Shown: positions 37,401-48,100 of the stretch, piece by piece | How the letters are laid out: each line of letters starts with the position of its first letter | How positions within the stretch are numbered: position 1 is the first letter of the stretch | Made by a program: the position numbers and the translations under genes | Notes under the pieces: generated by a model | Seen by the model: only the letters and a program-made list of their open reading frames with translations | Database searches by the model: none | What the model was told of the DNA's origin: nothing | From: Nautilus pompilius | Lineage: Eukaryota > Mollusca > Cephalopoda > Nautilida > Nautilidae | Direction of reading: 5' to 3' | NCBI GenBank assembly: GCA_018389105.1 | Contig: JACATO010000319.1 | Coordinates: forward strand, 744,001-808,000 | Length of the DNA: 64,000 bases

Positions 37401-38415
37401 CATCTGGATGTTACTTCCCCGTTTCTTTGCTTGATTTAATTAACTGGCTAACAAGATATTAACTTAGAAGAGAAATGTGAAGCAATTGCACATTCCAATT
37501 ACTCAGTGACCAGAGTTACAGTAAATGTTTGTACTCACTCGACTGTCTTTAAAATATGGAAATTGTTCTTCAATAAAGAAAAACATCAATGCAAACTTCA
37601 GAAAAAATAATAAAGCTAAATCAATATAGTTTGTTGTAAAACAAATAGGAAAATTATATATTTCTTAGATCAGTTGTAAACTCAGTTTTTTCTTAAGTTT
37701 ACTTGACCTTATAGTTTTTCTTTAATAACAATTAATTTGGCAGGTTATGTAAGAGTCAAAAAATTATTTTTTTAATTAGAATATGATGCCATTTGTTAGA
37801 TGATAGTAAAGTCCACCATGAAATATAAATGATTGGCTTCGTGTTTGTACTTGATAAGAAGTTTAATTGTATACTTATATGGAATTGTTTTGTCTTTATT
37901 TTACTAAATCTGTTTAATATTAGTGTAAACAGGTATAATTTTCCATACTTAGCCAGTTCATTAATGTTGACTGTTTCACCTAATTTATGCCCTGTGGAAC
38001 TACTCTTCCCAAACCCCTTCTGATGTAACAGGTTTTTTCATAAATGTTTCCACATGGACAGAATCAAAATTTTGAATATCTTAGTAATTTTCTTCTTAAA
38101 ATTTTCTCCTCGTATTTTTAAAGATTTTAAATTATATGAAACTGTATTTTGGACCAAAATAACTGCATGATCATGATGAATTGGAGTTTTAAATTAAAAA
38201 GGTGGCCATATATTTAAGCTACTTTACATTAGTATACCCAACTTTACAACAACAGTTCTGTTTACCAGATAATTTGCATCTAGATTCTGATGGTGCCTCA
38301 GAATTATTTCAGTTATAATTTATTTATAGACAAGCAATCCTAGTTTATACAGACACCATTGAGAGATTAAAAGACTGACAAATGAAAACCTACGACTTGA
38401 CTTTTTAAATTGGTA

Positions 38416-40144
38416 TTTTTTCTATTTGTACACATCTCTTACCTAAATGATTAATAATTGACTTTTCTGTAAGGTTAAACAATTTATCATTGTACTGATT
38501 GTGAATGCATTGAAAGGTAGGCATACTAAATTAGTCATTTGATATAAATTATTCAAGTGAACTCAACTGCATGATGGATTTGTATTGAATTGTATCTAAA
38601 TAAATGTGAGAATACAGAAATAAGATTGCTCCATTGTTTATCTACTGCTGCTGTTCACTGTTAGTCTTATGATGCCAGTAAAATGTGCACATTTTCTTTT
38701 ATTCATGCATATCTTGTGTTTAAACTATTATATAATAGGCTACATGTAATATTGCATAGCAAATAATGTAAGATGTGATTTTCAGTTGTGTTATGCATAC
38801 CCAAGGATGTTTGAAAACTTATTTCAGGTAGCAAATGTCTCCAGAAGCTTTTCGACCTTTCCTATTCAGGAACTACATTATTTGCATGCACAAGCATTCA
38901 GACAATTTCCAAGGTGGTTGCTCAAAATGCACCTACTTGATTAAAAACATTAACAAGTCATGGAAAAACTTAAATAGCCCAAATGATCAGTCGTGCGCTC
39001 TCTAAATGATGAGTGATCAGATGAACACCTAAGATCTCCACATCACCAGAAGGAAGGATATAATAATGCAGGTACAAAGCATACTAGGTAATTCAAGTTG
39101 GTCACTCAAATATCTTTACTAGTAAGTTATTTTCACAGCAAAATAAAGTTGTAATTTTTAGTCAGAGAAATTGATTATTAAATGACTTATCAGTGGCCAA
39201 CTTGAAGAAGAGATAAAAAAAAAAAAAAAAGACCGCTGTTTAAACACTGATATAACTATTTTTGGAGTCCTGTTGAAGTTTTATTGCATATAACTTCTAA
39301 TACTGCCTTTCCTATCTATATCTTTTTTAAAAATACACACACTTTCTCTGTGACTGGCCAAAGTAGACCAGAATTACTGTTTTTATCATTAACATTCATG
39401 CACAGAAAAATGACTAAGCTTTGATGGTAATAGAGAAAGATTGGTTTAGCTTTACTACTACTACTAATAAACACCTGACATATAAAACATTGTCCGGGTA
39501 CCTACTATAGTCAACTCTGTATTTGTTGTTGTTGTTGCTTCTCTAACTTTTTGCTGGCTAGTCATGTCTTGAACATTAAGGGAATAATGTGAAAATTGAA
39601 GTCCTGAGATAATTTACGCTGTAAATCCATAAATTACTTTTTAACTGGATAATAAAACCTTGCTCTGAAGCGTCTTTTGATGACTATTGAAATTAATCTT
39701 TGTTGGCTATTCTCAAACCCTTGTTTCTGGCTTAATTTGAAGTGTGTACTGTGATATTACCCTGAAGATGTCTTCAAGATAAATATTCATTACCTATTTT
39801 AGGAAGTGAGTAAAATACTGCTGTTATGTTAAAGATTTGTTTTGTTCCAGAATTCCTTTGGAATTCAGAAATTTCTTAGGAGAAACAGCTATCCCTTTCT
39901 CACAATTATGTTCATAACGTTTGTTCAGGTACTTGAATCATTAAATTGTTCTGCTGCAATAATTATGCACATATATTGTTTCATGGAGCCCCCCCATCAC
40001 AAATGCAACTTAATAACAACAGAAAAAAAGGGGGATATTATTTAAACCTTAAAGAATATAAGTAATTTATAAAGACCTGGTGTTTGTATTTCTCTCAGTA
40101 TTTTGTATTACACTTCTTTATTATAGACACACACAATTTGAAAT
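38416..40144. other. Non-coding, probable TMEM45 5' intron
   Basis: AT-rich. A short open stretch at 38828-38944 follows an acceptor-like ttatttcag but has no family match. Nothing else is recognised. Confidence 0.4.
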
Positions 40145-40326
40145 CTAATTGTTACTTGGAATGTTTTCAGTGTAATTGAAAATAGCTGTGACTAATTGTC
40201 ACATGCATTTGACTATAGATTTTCCTTAAGTTGCTCTAATTGTTACTTGGAATGTTTTCAGTGTAATTGAAAAATAGCTGTGACTAATTGTCACATGCAT
40301 TTGACTATAGATTTTCCTTAAGTTGC
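40145..40326 (+). repeat. Two-copy tandem repeat, 91-bp period
   Basis: The unit beginning ctaattgttacttggaatg is repeated immediately (second copy from 40236). The only change seen is one extra A in a poly(A) run, so the duplication is young or maintained. Confidence 0.95.
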
Positions 40327-41219
40327 AAATCAGCGATTAAAAATTAACAAAGGTTACTGACCAAAGTATGAAAATATTTGATAAGAAAAAATTTTTTTGT
40401 GCAGTCTTTGGTAATAACAGCATTAGTTAACAGTTAATCTAATGCTACTCACATAAACTAACAAAACTAAGTAATCCAAAGTTATGACATTTTTGCCTAT
40501 GGAAAGCCATAATTATATTTTTTAAAATTTTCATTGGAAACTTGACACATTGTTTCAAATGGAATTGTGAGGAATCACCGTTAGAAATTATTATTGGCAC
40601 TTACCAGTAGAGACTGTGCAATAAAGCTTATAAGGATTAAATGAAAAAGAAATACATTTTTCTTCTTTTTTGCATCTGACAGTAATACATTATTTTTTCA
40701 TTTAATTTTGACTTTTTAGGTGCCTTTTAAAATGTCATTAAATTTTTTGTAGCATATAACACATCTTTACAATAATTATGTTCAGTTGGTAAGAGAACAA
40801 GAAAACCCACATGCAGTTGTACTTGACCTTGTGTCAACCAGTGGTAGAACGTTGTAATCTGCTTTTCATGTCCAAGCTTTTAGGGATGTCTGAGACATGT
40901 TTAGCTAGCATAATTCGTCATCGCACTGCAGTTCTGGACACAGTTTGTGAATGCTTAAATATTGTGACAGGTCATATTTATTTAGATATGGATTGGACTG
41001 AGTGCTAACATGTAGGAGGGGTATATTTCTCTTGGTCCCATTGAGCATCTATGGGAATAATACCCATCTACTGCCACTTTTGTCTGCATGCAACTAAACA
41101 CATTGTAGTCTCGAAAACCATGATGCTCTGGTATTCATGCTTGCCACAGAATTGGGTATATAAATTTTCTTTTCTTTTTGAAATTAATTTTATAATTTTG
41201 GGAATGATATTAGTGGAAA
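40327..41219. other. Non-coding between tandem repeat and mariner
   Basis: No gene is supported. A short phrase at about 41034-41060 reads GPIEHLWE, reminiscent of the Tc1 motif NPIEHLW, but it is isolated. Confidence 0.4.
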
Positions 41220-41221
41220 TA

Positions 41222-42522
41222 CGAGGTCTGTCAAAAAAGTATCCAACCTTAGGCTCAGAAAAAAAAATTATGTACATGGTGAGGTTCAATTGCTAATCCC
41301 ATTCCAAGTAGGCCCCTTGTGCCTCCACACACTTAGCCCAGCGATCCTTCCACTGTTTGAAGCATGTCTGGAATGCTTCCGGAATGGTTCTTAGCTCCGC
41401 TGTTGCATTCCGCATGATGTCCTCTCGGCTCTCAAAGCGGGAGCCTTTCATTGGCATCTTCATTTCTGGGGACAACCAGAAGTCAGAAGAAGCCATGTCT
41501 GGAGAGTAGGGAGCCTGGCGAATGAACGAAATGCCTTTCTTTGCCAAAAAACCATGGATCAGCTGCGACAAATGAGCCGGGGTGTTGTCATGATGCAGCT
41601 GCCAGTTTTGCGAGGCCCACAGATCCGGTCTCGTGCCAAAGTGCATCACAAAGACGTCAGAGGACTTCCTGATAGTACTCCTTTGTAACTGTTTGTTCTT
41701 CTGGTGTGTATTTGTGATGCACAACGCCTCGGTAGTCGAAGAAAACAGTCAGCAGTATCTTGATTTTGCTCCGGACCTGACATGCTTTTTTGGGCCATGG
41801 CGACGTTGGGTGCTTCTACTGTGCTTTGGTTTCTGGGCCGTACCCGTACACCCACATCTCATCTCCAGTTATCACGGTATTCTGGAACTCAGGATCCCTG
41901 TTGGCAATATCCACCAGGTCCTGCGCAACCTCAAGACGAAGTTGTTGTTGTTCCTGAGAAAGCAGCTTGGGCACAGCACAAGCCCAAATCCTCCTTTAAA
42001 ATTGCATGTGCAGAATCTTTACTGATCCCAACCTCGTCACCAATATCCCGCACCGTCAAATGACGATCCTCCATTATCAAGGTCCGCACTTTCTCGATGA
42101 TAACTGCATTGCGGCTTATTGACAGCCTCCTGGAACGTTGGTCACCCTCCACCAGTGCGGCCATCTTTGAACCTGTTGTACCATTCTTTAATTTGGGTAA
42201 CACCCATGGCATTGTCAACAAAATCTGTTGAATTTTTTTGCGAATTGTTTCCGCTTGGGTATCTCCAAGCTTTTGGCAAAACTTGATGCAAGATCGTTGC
42301 TCCACATGTTCTGTCATCACGGGCGAAATGAAAATGTGACGAGTAAGTAGTACAGCACCTCTCACGCTGGCTGCCTGACAGCGACTGATGCATCCAGCAA
42401 ACCTGCCAAAAACCACACATGCACACGAAGGCATGCAGCTCCAATATGCACACTTTTGCCTCCCTAATGTCATTGCTTCCCATGGGAAAAAATAAAGTCA
42501 AATACTTTCTTGACAAACCTCA
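41222..42522 (-). mobile_element. Full-length mariner transposon (inactive)
   Basis: TA at 41220-41221 and 42523-42524 flank a 1.3-kb element. Its inverted ends are CGAGGTCTGTCAAAAAAGTA and, read inward from the right, TGAGGTTTGTCAAGAAAGTA. It lies antisense to TMEM45 with its end 106 bases before the splice acceptor of the coding exon, probably inside the 5' UTR intron. Confidence 0.92.
41293..42516 (-). pseudogene. Mariner DD34D transposase, frameshifted
   Basis: The minus-strand pieces are, in order: an N-terminal helix-turn-helix part (42516-42142), the middle with GDEVGISKDSAHAILKEDLG (about 42060-41985), and a 143-codon piece (41724-41293) with LHHDNTPAH and YSPDMASSDFW. The second and third catalytic Asp residues are kept with 34 residues between them. 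The first lies in a GDEM..VYGY-type segment near 41845 that is broken by frameshifts and stops. It encodes no intact enzyme. Confidence 0.9.
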
Positions 42523-42628
42523 TATTCTAACTTAAACCCTTTTTTAATATGTATATATAATATATCTTAAGAAGTGTAGAGCTCGGATTATAGTGCTTTG
42601 TTTAAATAATGCATTTTTCTCTTTGCAG

Positions 42629-42658
42629 TTTGGTAAACTCCGGTGGACTATATAAACT
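42629..42658 (+). other. TMEM45 5' UTR part of coding exon
   Basis: The acceptor ttttctctttgcag ends at 42628, followed by 30 untranslated bases (with an in-frame stop TAA at 42634) before the ATG. At least one upstream non-coding exon is therefore expected. Confidence 0.6.
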
Positions 42659-43537
42659 ATGGGTACATTTGCTGGTCATGCTCTTCCTGGATTCTTCTTC
42701 ATAATATTTTCCGTCTGGTGGACTGTTCAAATCTTCAAGAGGTTTTACCAGTGCAAGAGGAGAAATGCCCGTTTTACAGCCACTGTGACATATCCATGTG
42801 ATTGTTTGTGTGGGCGGCTCAAAGACTGGCCACTTGAAGCTCTGTTGAAACTGCTGTTTGTTTCTGTGGGATTCACTGGGGAGATTGTGACTGGAATTCG
42901 GCATGGTAGTTTTAAAGTTATTGGCAATGGGCAGCATGCAACCATGTTCTTCATGTTTGGACTGTCAGGTGTGATAGATATACTGACTGTTTTTAAAGCA
43001 CCTCTTCCTCCAGATACTGACTACACTGCTGTGGTGCTGGCCCTATTGACTGAAGTGGTCTTGTTCAAATTCCACATTCATGGTAGAGTGCCTTTGGATA
43101 CACTGCTTCACACACTGCTGATTTATGCAGCAGTTGCCTCGTTATTTTCAGTGCTGCTTGAGATGAGGTTCCGCCATAATGTCCTCGTATCACTTGCGAG
43201 GACATATTTTTTTTTCCTTCAAGGTACATGGTTCATTCAGGTTGGAATGATTCTGCACAACCCCTTTCCAGGTGTTGTCAGCTGGTACGAGCATAATCAT
43301 GATTCCTTAATGTTGTGCACCATGTACTTTGCTTGGCACAGTGCAGGAGTTTTTATTTTCATGCTGTTGATGGGTGCATTTGTCAGTTGCTACCAGCGAG
43401 CTCAAGGGATCTCATATGATGATGATATGGCAATGAAGAGGCTAATACATACAGGAGCCAATGGTCAAACTGTTGTAAGTTTAAATGATGATAGTGAGAG
43501 TGATGTTGAATACCAGAAGCCTGTTGTTATCAAGTAA
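42659..43537 (+). CDS. TMEM45B: TMEM45-like multipass membrane protein (DUF716)
   Basis: This is a 292-residue intact protein with the length and layout of TMEM45A/B. Those proteins are poorly understood and are reported on secretory and lysosomal membranes. Visible family features are the N-terminal GHALPG (6-11), GNGQHATM (89-96), FKFHIHGR (136-143), LQGTWF (187-192) and an AWH motif (225-227). Seven hydrophobic segments lie near residues 8-26, 61-79, 94-113, 122-141, 149-168, 181-199 and 219-243. A Cys-containing insert (YPCDCLCGR, 45-53) precedes segment 2, and the tail is acidic (NDDSESDVEY). The start is the first ATG after the acceptor and is followed directly by the conserved start GTFAGHALPG. 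The coding part is one exon, whereas vertebrate TMEM45 genes are split. Assignment to A or B is not possible; the symbol is the nearest name. Confidence 0.92.
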   Translation: MGTFAGHALPGFFFIIFSVWWTVQIFKRFYQCKRRNARFTATVTYPCDCLCGRLKDWPLEALLKLLFVSVGFTGEIVTGIRHGSFKVIGNGQHATMFFMFGLSGVIDILTVFKAPLPPDTDYTAVVLALLTEVVLFKFHIHGRVPLDTLLHTLLIYAAVASLFSVLLEMRFRHNVLVSLARTYFFFLQGTWFIQVGMILHNPFPGVVSWYEHNHDSLMLCTMYFAWHSAGVFIFMLLMGAFVSCYQRAQGISYDDDMAMKRLIHTGANGQTVVSLNDDSESDVEYQKPVVIK

Positions 43538-44076
43538 ACTGATGACACTGATTCATTGATATGTTTGTTGATTGATTTTTCTGTTCGTGCACGAATCTAC
43601 ACTAAGAGTTTCCTGTCTGGCTTTGGGTCAATCTACAAATGTAAATTGTGAAGGTTGATAATATTGATTTTCTCTTATTGTAAGATATTGCATAAGGGGG
43701 TTTCAAGTAATTTTATAAAATATTCATAGCCTTTTTACACAATAATTTTTTTCTTTTCCCTTAAACATCCACAAGTATAGTAGATCCAGTCCATTTACTT
43801 TGAATTATATTTAGCAGGTTTTCTGTTTTCTAACCTTATCATAAAGGGCTATATAGCTTTCTTTTTAAAAATGTTAAAAATAAAGTAAAAAGTGAGTTGA
43901 ACTTTTTGAGGGAATTACTAAAAGCACATGAAAAAAGATTTTAGAAACATTTTGCTTTTTAAAAAAATTTTACAGCTAGCTTCTAATTATTAGTGTTTAA
44001 ATTGTTTTTCTGTTGTTGGTTAGTTTTAATATCAGAATTGGGATATTATTTATTAATACTATTTTTTGTAAATAAA
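43538..44076 (+). other. Likely TMEM45 3' UTR
   Basis: AT-rich sequence after the stop with AATAAA-type signals near 43879 and at 44071-44076. The second is followed by T/GT-rich sequence. Further AATAAA motifs downstream mean the true end could be later. Confidence 0.45.
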
Positions 44077-44958
44077 ATATTCTGAGTAATTGAACAGTTT
44101 TTATATAGGTTGTATTATATTTTTGAAATAAATTTTTGAAGTTAATTTAGATGAACTATTTTTCTGTGCCTATTTTTCTAATTCAATTCATTCATTTTTG
44201 TGCCCTAGTTGATAATTTTAAATAGGTGTGTGTGTGTGTGTAATAGGGAGATATTAATAACAGGAACAGTTCTGCTAGTGTGATGAATTGTCTTTTTCAT
44301 TAAAATCTAAAAAAAGTGTAATTTTGGATTAAGAAAGTTTTAAAAGAAATACTATTAGTGGTAGGTAGACACAGCATCAGTAACTTAAGATATGGCAGTG
44401 TTTTACATGGTTACATGGGGTTGTATTTATATTGTTAAAAGAAAAAAACAAAACAAAAACTTTGTAATTCCACAAAGTAACAATTTTTTTTTTAATGCCC
44501 CAGTTTATTAAATTTAAGGAAATTCCTGAGAACAAAGATTTTTTTTTTCTTTAATGTAGCAGCAGTTCTGCTTACTGAATAATGCACACAGGCAGTCAGA
44601 AGAGTTAGCGAATAATTTCTGCAACTTATGGGCAGTAGAGAGAAGAAAAGGTAAATTGTTTTTATATTACAAATCACAAAATTGGCAAAGAAATAGTTAT
44701 TGAATTAAATGCCTTTTCCTGATTTAAAATAAATATTAAGTTAGTTTTACATATCTTAATAATTAAATTTATTTATTTTTTTAGCTGTTGAAGATTATTT
44801 GAAGCTTAAAAAATGAGTTATTCCCCTGCCAATATTTTCCTTATTTTATGTACAGAAATGGCTGGCTAGTTTTATTGAGGAAAATAAAAGTTGCTTTCTG
44901 TTTGATCACATGAAGTATGCAAATTAAAACTTCTTGAGTTAGCTAGATATTTCATGGT
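44077..44958. other. AT-rich non-coding sequence
   Basis: Very AT-rich and CpG-poor, with a short GT run near 44226-44242. No gene. Confidence 0.5.
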
Positions 44959-44962
44959 TTAA

Positions 44963-45188
44963 CTCTTATTACTGAATTAATGGTCATGCTGTGCCCAGAT
45001 TAATTACTGAATTTCTTTGTTTTGAGTAATGGCCACTCTAAGCCTCTGATAACTTGTCATCACCAATCGATACCTGCATAGCCAATCAGCTATCAACTTC
45101 TGTGGTGATGACGTAGAGCTGGTGAGAATAGCTTGTGGACACAAGTAGTAAATAGAGCTGCTGTCAGCAACTCGCAGTAGTGAATGAG
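44963..45188. mobile_element. Probable TTAA-flanked MITE (226 bp)
   Basis: TTAA at 44959-44962 and 45189-45192 bound ends CTCTTATTACTG and, read inward from the right, CTCATTCACTACTG. These are similar but with a two-base length difference. The interior is more GC-rich than the surroundings and non-coding. It is a likely piggyBac-type non-autonomous element, older than the one at 31582. Confidence 0.5.
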
Positions 45189-45192
45189 TTAA

Positions 45193-48100
45193 ATTAACCA
45201 AGCTAAAACTCCTGCCTACGAGAAAGCTTGGGAATTACATGCTCTAAGTCTCAATATCAAATCCCAATCCCATTTCCATTAAGTGCACAGATGATGATTT
45301 TCCCACTCTAGCCTGCCTTTATGCACACATTACTATATAAAATCTGTTACTTTTTTTTTTTTGAGTTTGTTTATCCTCTTTCCTAATCAGTTTGCAATCA
45401 AACAGGTTCCTCAATTTGATGGATTCTTGCTAAAATCTTTGAAAAAATATGCCATTTTGAGAGCACAAAATGTTGTTTATGGGCAAAGAAATTTGTATTT
45501 AAAAGAAAAATTTTTTTTACCTGAACAGTTGACTGGAAGTGCCATATGAATATCCTATCTTAAAAATTAGATTTTATTTATGTGTAAAATTACCAAAAAT
45601 GATTAAAACATTTAATTTTTTAAAATTTGTGTTGAAGTGATCTTGTTAATTCGTGCATAAATATATTTCAAGCATCTGTTTCCTTGAACTGTTGTCTTTG
45701 TCTAAGTGGATTGTATTGTATTTTATCAAAATCTGTTGCACTATTACAAAATGTCTTTCAAATGCCAATTTCAGGAAATTCTATTTATATATATATATCA
45801 ATACTCTATACAGAGATATTAATGATGTTTTGAAATTTAGATATGTTGCTGTATAAAGTGTGGAGAGCACGAATACTTTTAAACCCATTCCTTACTGTAA
45901 CTATGGAGGAGATAAATTGTTAATCTGCTTTGCGAATTTCGAGAAAATGTACTTTTTGTTGTGGTCATTGTAAACTTTAAATAAATAACATGTAGATTTT
46001 AAAAATTTTAAATGTTTCTTGCACTTTTTAAGAGTTAAAGGTTTAAGGAATGTTGTTAAATTTTTTGAAATTGAAAAGATTTTTTATATAATATGCATAC
46101 ATTATTTCTCAATAAAATTGATGCTCTATATTTAAGTTTGTTTCCCTTTGGCATTTTGGTGGTTAAATATGGCTGTGAGAAGTATAACTAATAATAAAGT
46201 TATACAGACTAAAGTTTTTAAAACTTTATTGAATTAAGTTTCTCTAATTTTTTTAAGTGTAAATCAAAAAAAAAATTTGGTGTTTAAAATCTACTTTGGT
46301 TTAATGATGCTTGTAATACAATTATAGTTAGAAATAAGAAAAGCATAACTTAAAAGTGAACATTTTGAAGAACATGCGTTCTGGTACGAAACTTCCAGTT
46401 TCATTGTTTGATTTTTAAAAAAAAATATATTTCTTGACATTAAAATCTGCCATGCGACTTTGATGATAAAGTGGTGTTGCTTAAATTTTTCATTACAATC
46501 CTTTCCTTTTATTGTCTGTAAAAACTCCCTTCCTGTCTCTGGCTTTGTTTGTCAGTTTTAGTTTTGGTCAGTAAATCATCTAATCTTACTCCATTAAAAA
46601 TAAAAAAAAAAAAAACAGCAGCAGAATTTTTTCTTTCATGCTCTCTTCTCTCTGGCTAACTTGTCTTTAGGGAGGAAAAAAAAAACAAAAATCTCCAGAT
46701 CTTTTATTAATTAATGTTGAATTCTGATCTTGTTGCTGGAGTTGGTTTTTCTCTATTTATTTGCCCATATTTTTGCAGTGTGCTTTCCTTGATATTAATT
46801 GTGAAAGACTAATGACTGGAGACCTTTGCACTTTCTAAAATAACCTCTCGTGTTTACTGATTTTCTTCCACATCTTGGTTTTAAAAAAAAGAGATTTGCT
46901 CTATTTAGAAAGCTTGCCTTTTGCTTAAAGGAAAGATCTTAAACTGACATTGTGACGAGGTGTATGGAATACAAATTAGGAATCAACGAGGTTAAAATAT
47001 ATTTAAAGATACTAGTTAGTTCTACTCGTTTAACTGTCAGGGGCACCTGTTGAATGTCACATTCATTTGAAACACAGTCCATCCCGATTTATATTAGCTG
47101 CAAAAATATTACATTAAATTCCAAATAAAGAGTTACTTTTGCACTGTGATTCTGTGCTATTTTCTTATTAAGAGGGCCAGGGGTCCCCTTGGACTGCAAA
47201 GCAGTCTCTCTGTTCTTTGAAACCAGCTATTTGACAAGTGTCATGTCATTTCACTGCAAACCTGTCAGTTAATTATGGTGCACACTTCATTTTCTTTCCT
47301 GCTACTGGCCTATTGACACCATGTCTTTTGTAGGAGGGAGGATAAAAATCTCTCCAACTGTGTTTGGTTTGCATTGTTGCACTATGTGTCATGAAACTAA
47401 ATATGCAGCTTCAAGCACATATTTGTTCTCACTTCCAGTATGTGAAATTAATGTTTTTGACTGTTCATTACAAGTTTCTTTTATAAAAATTCTTTTTTGC
47501 TCGTCTTAAAAAGTTGGATGCTTAGTTTCCTGATGACTCAGCAGCTTTGATGGCTTCATACTTTCAGCTACAAGAACTTCACAGAACACGACGCATTGTG
47601 GCTTCACATTCAAAGTAGTAAAACTACAATTGACTTATTTGTTGTTTTTTTTTCTGTTTTTGTGATGTGTCATGTTCTTCAGAAACATCTGAAGAAGACA
47701 AAGCTCCAAGTGGATGTTTTAAGAAGGTTGAGAACTGCTGGCTTAAAGAAATGTCACTGGTTTTGTTTCCACACATCTTAGATGAAGACTCAGGAATAAT
47801 TCAGAAGAACACAAACAAAGATTGTCCAAACTCTGATTTGGCATCTCTCCATCACATCATAGAGTGCTCTGGCTGCTGATGATAAATCTTTAAAGTTTTT
47901 GGCATCTGAAAATAGTGCAATGACCCTGGCTCTCTATAAAGGTAAATGATTGTTTATTTTAATGAACTTTTTTTTTTTGTTTTTGTTTTGTTAATACTTG
48001 AAACAAAAAAGGGCTAGTTTTTGTAAAAGTATTGCTTTGGCATCTAAAACTTTAAGCTTGCTAAACTAGACTCTTAATCCATTAGTGGGTATACTTGCAT

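Larger units (their letters stand above)
32541..38415 (+). repeat. Segmental duplication, copy 2
   Basis: Direct repeat of 24991-30890. It differs by an extra 118 bases at 32611-32727, an inverted 360-bp block at 34082-34441, deletions of about 60 bases matching copy 1 positions 27460-27515 and 29672-29745, and an insertion of about 38 bases near 36345-36382. Both deletions look like simple microhomology events (for example cctcttg/ttggtg at the first). Confidence 0.95.

Noticed and set aside
24991-38415. Duplicated 5.9-kb unit considered as a large transposon
   Set aside because: No inverted or direct terminal repeats, target duplications or transposase; the ends are simple junctions.
41034-41063. 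Phrase GPIEHLWE resembling the Tc1 transposase motif
   Set aside because: Only eight residues, followed by a stop, with no other Tc1 motif nearby.
41633-42063. Overlapping plus-strand frames of 93 and 130 codons
   Set aside because: They are antisense shadows of the mariner transposase on the minus strand.
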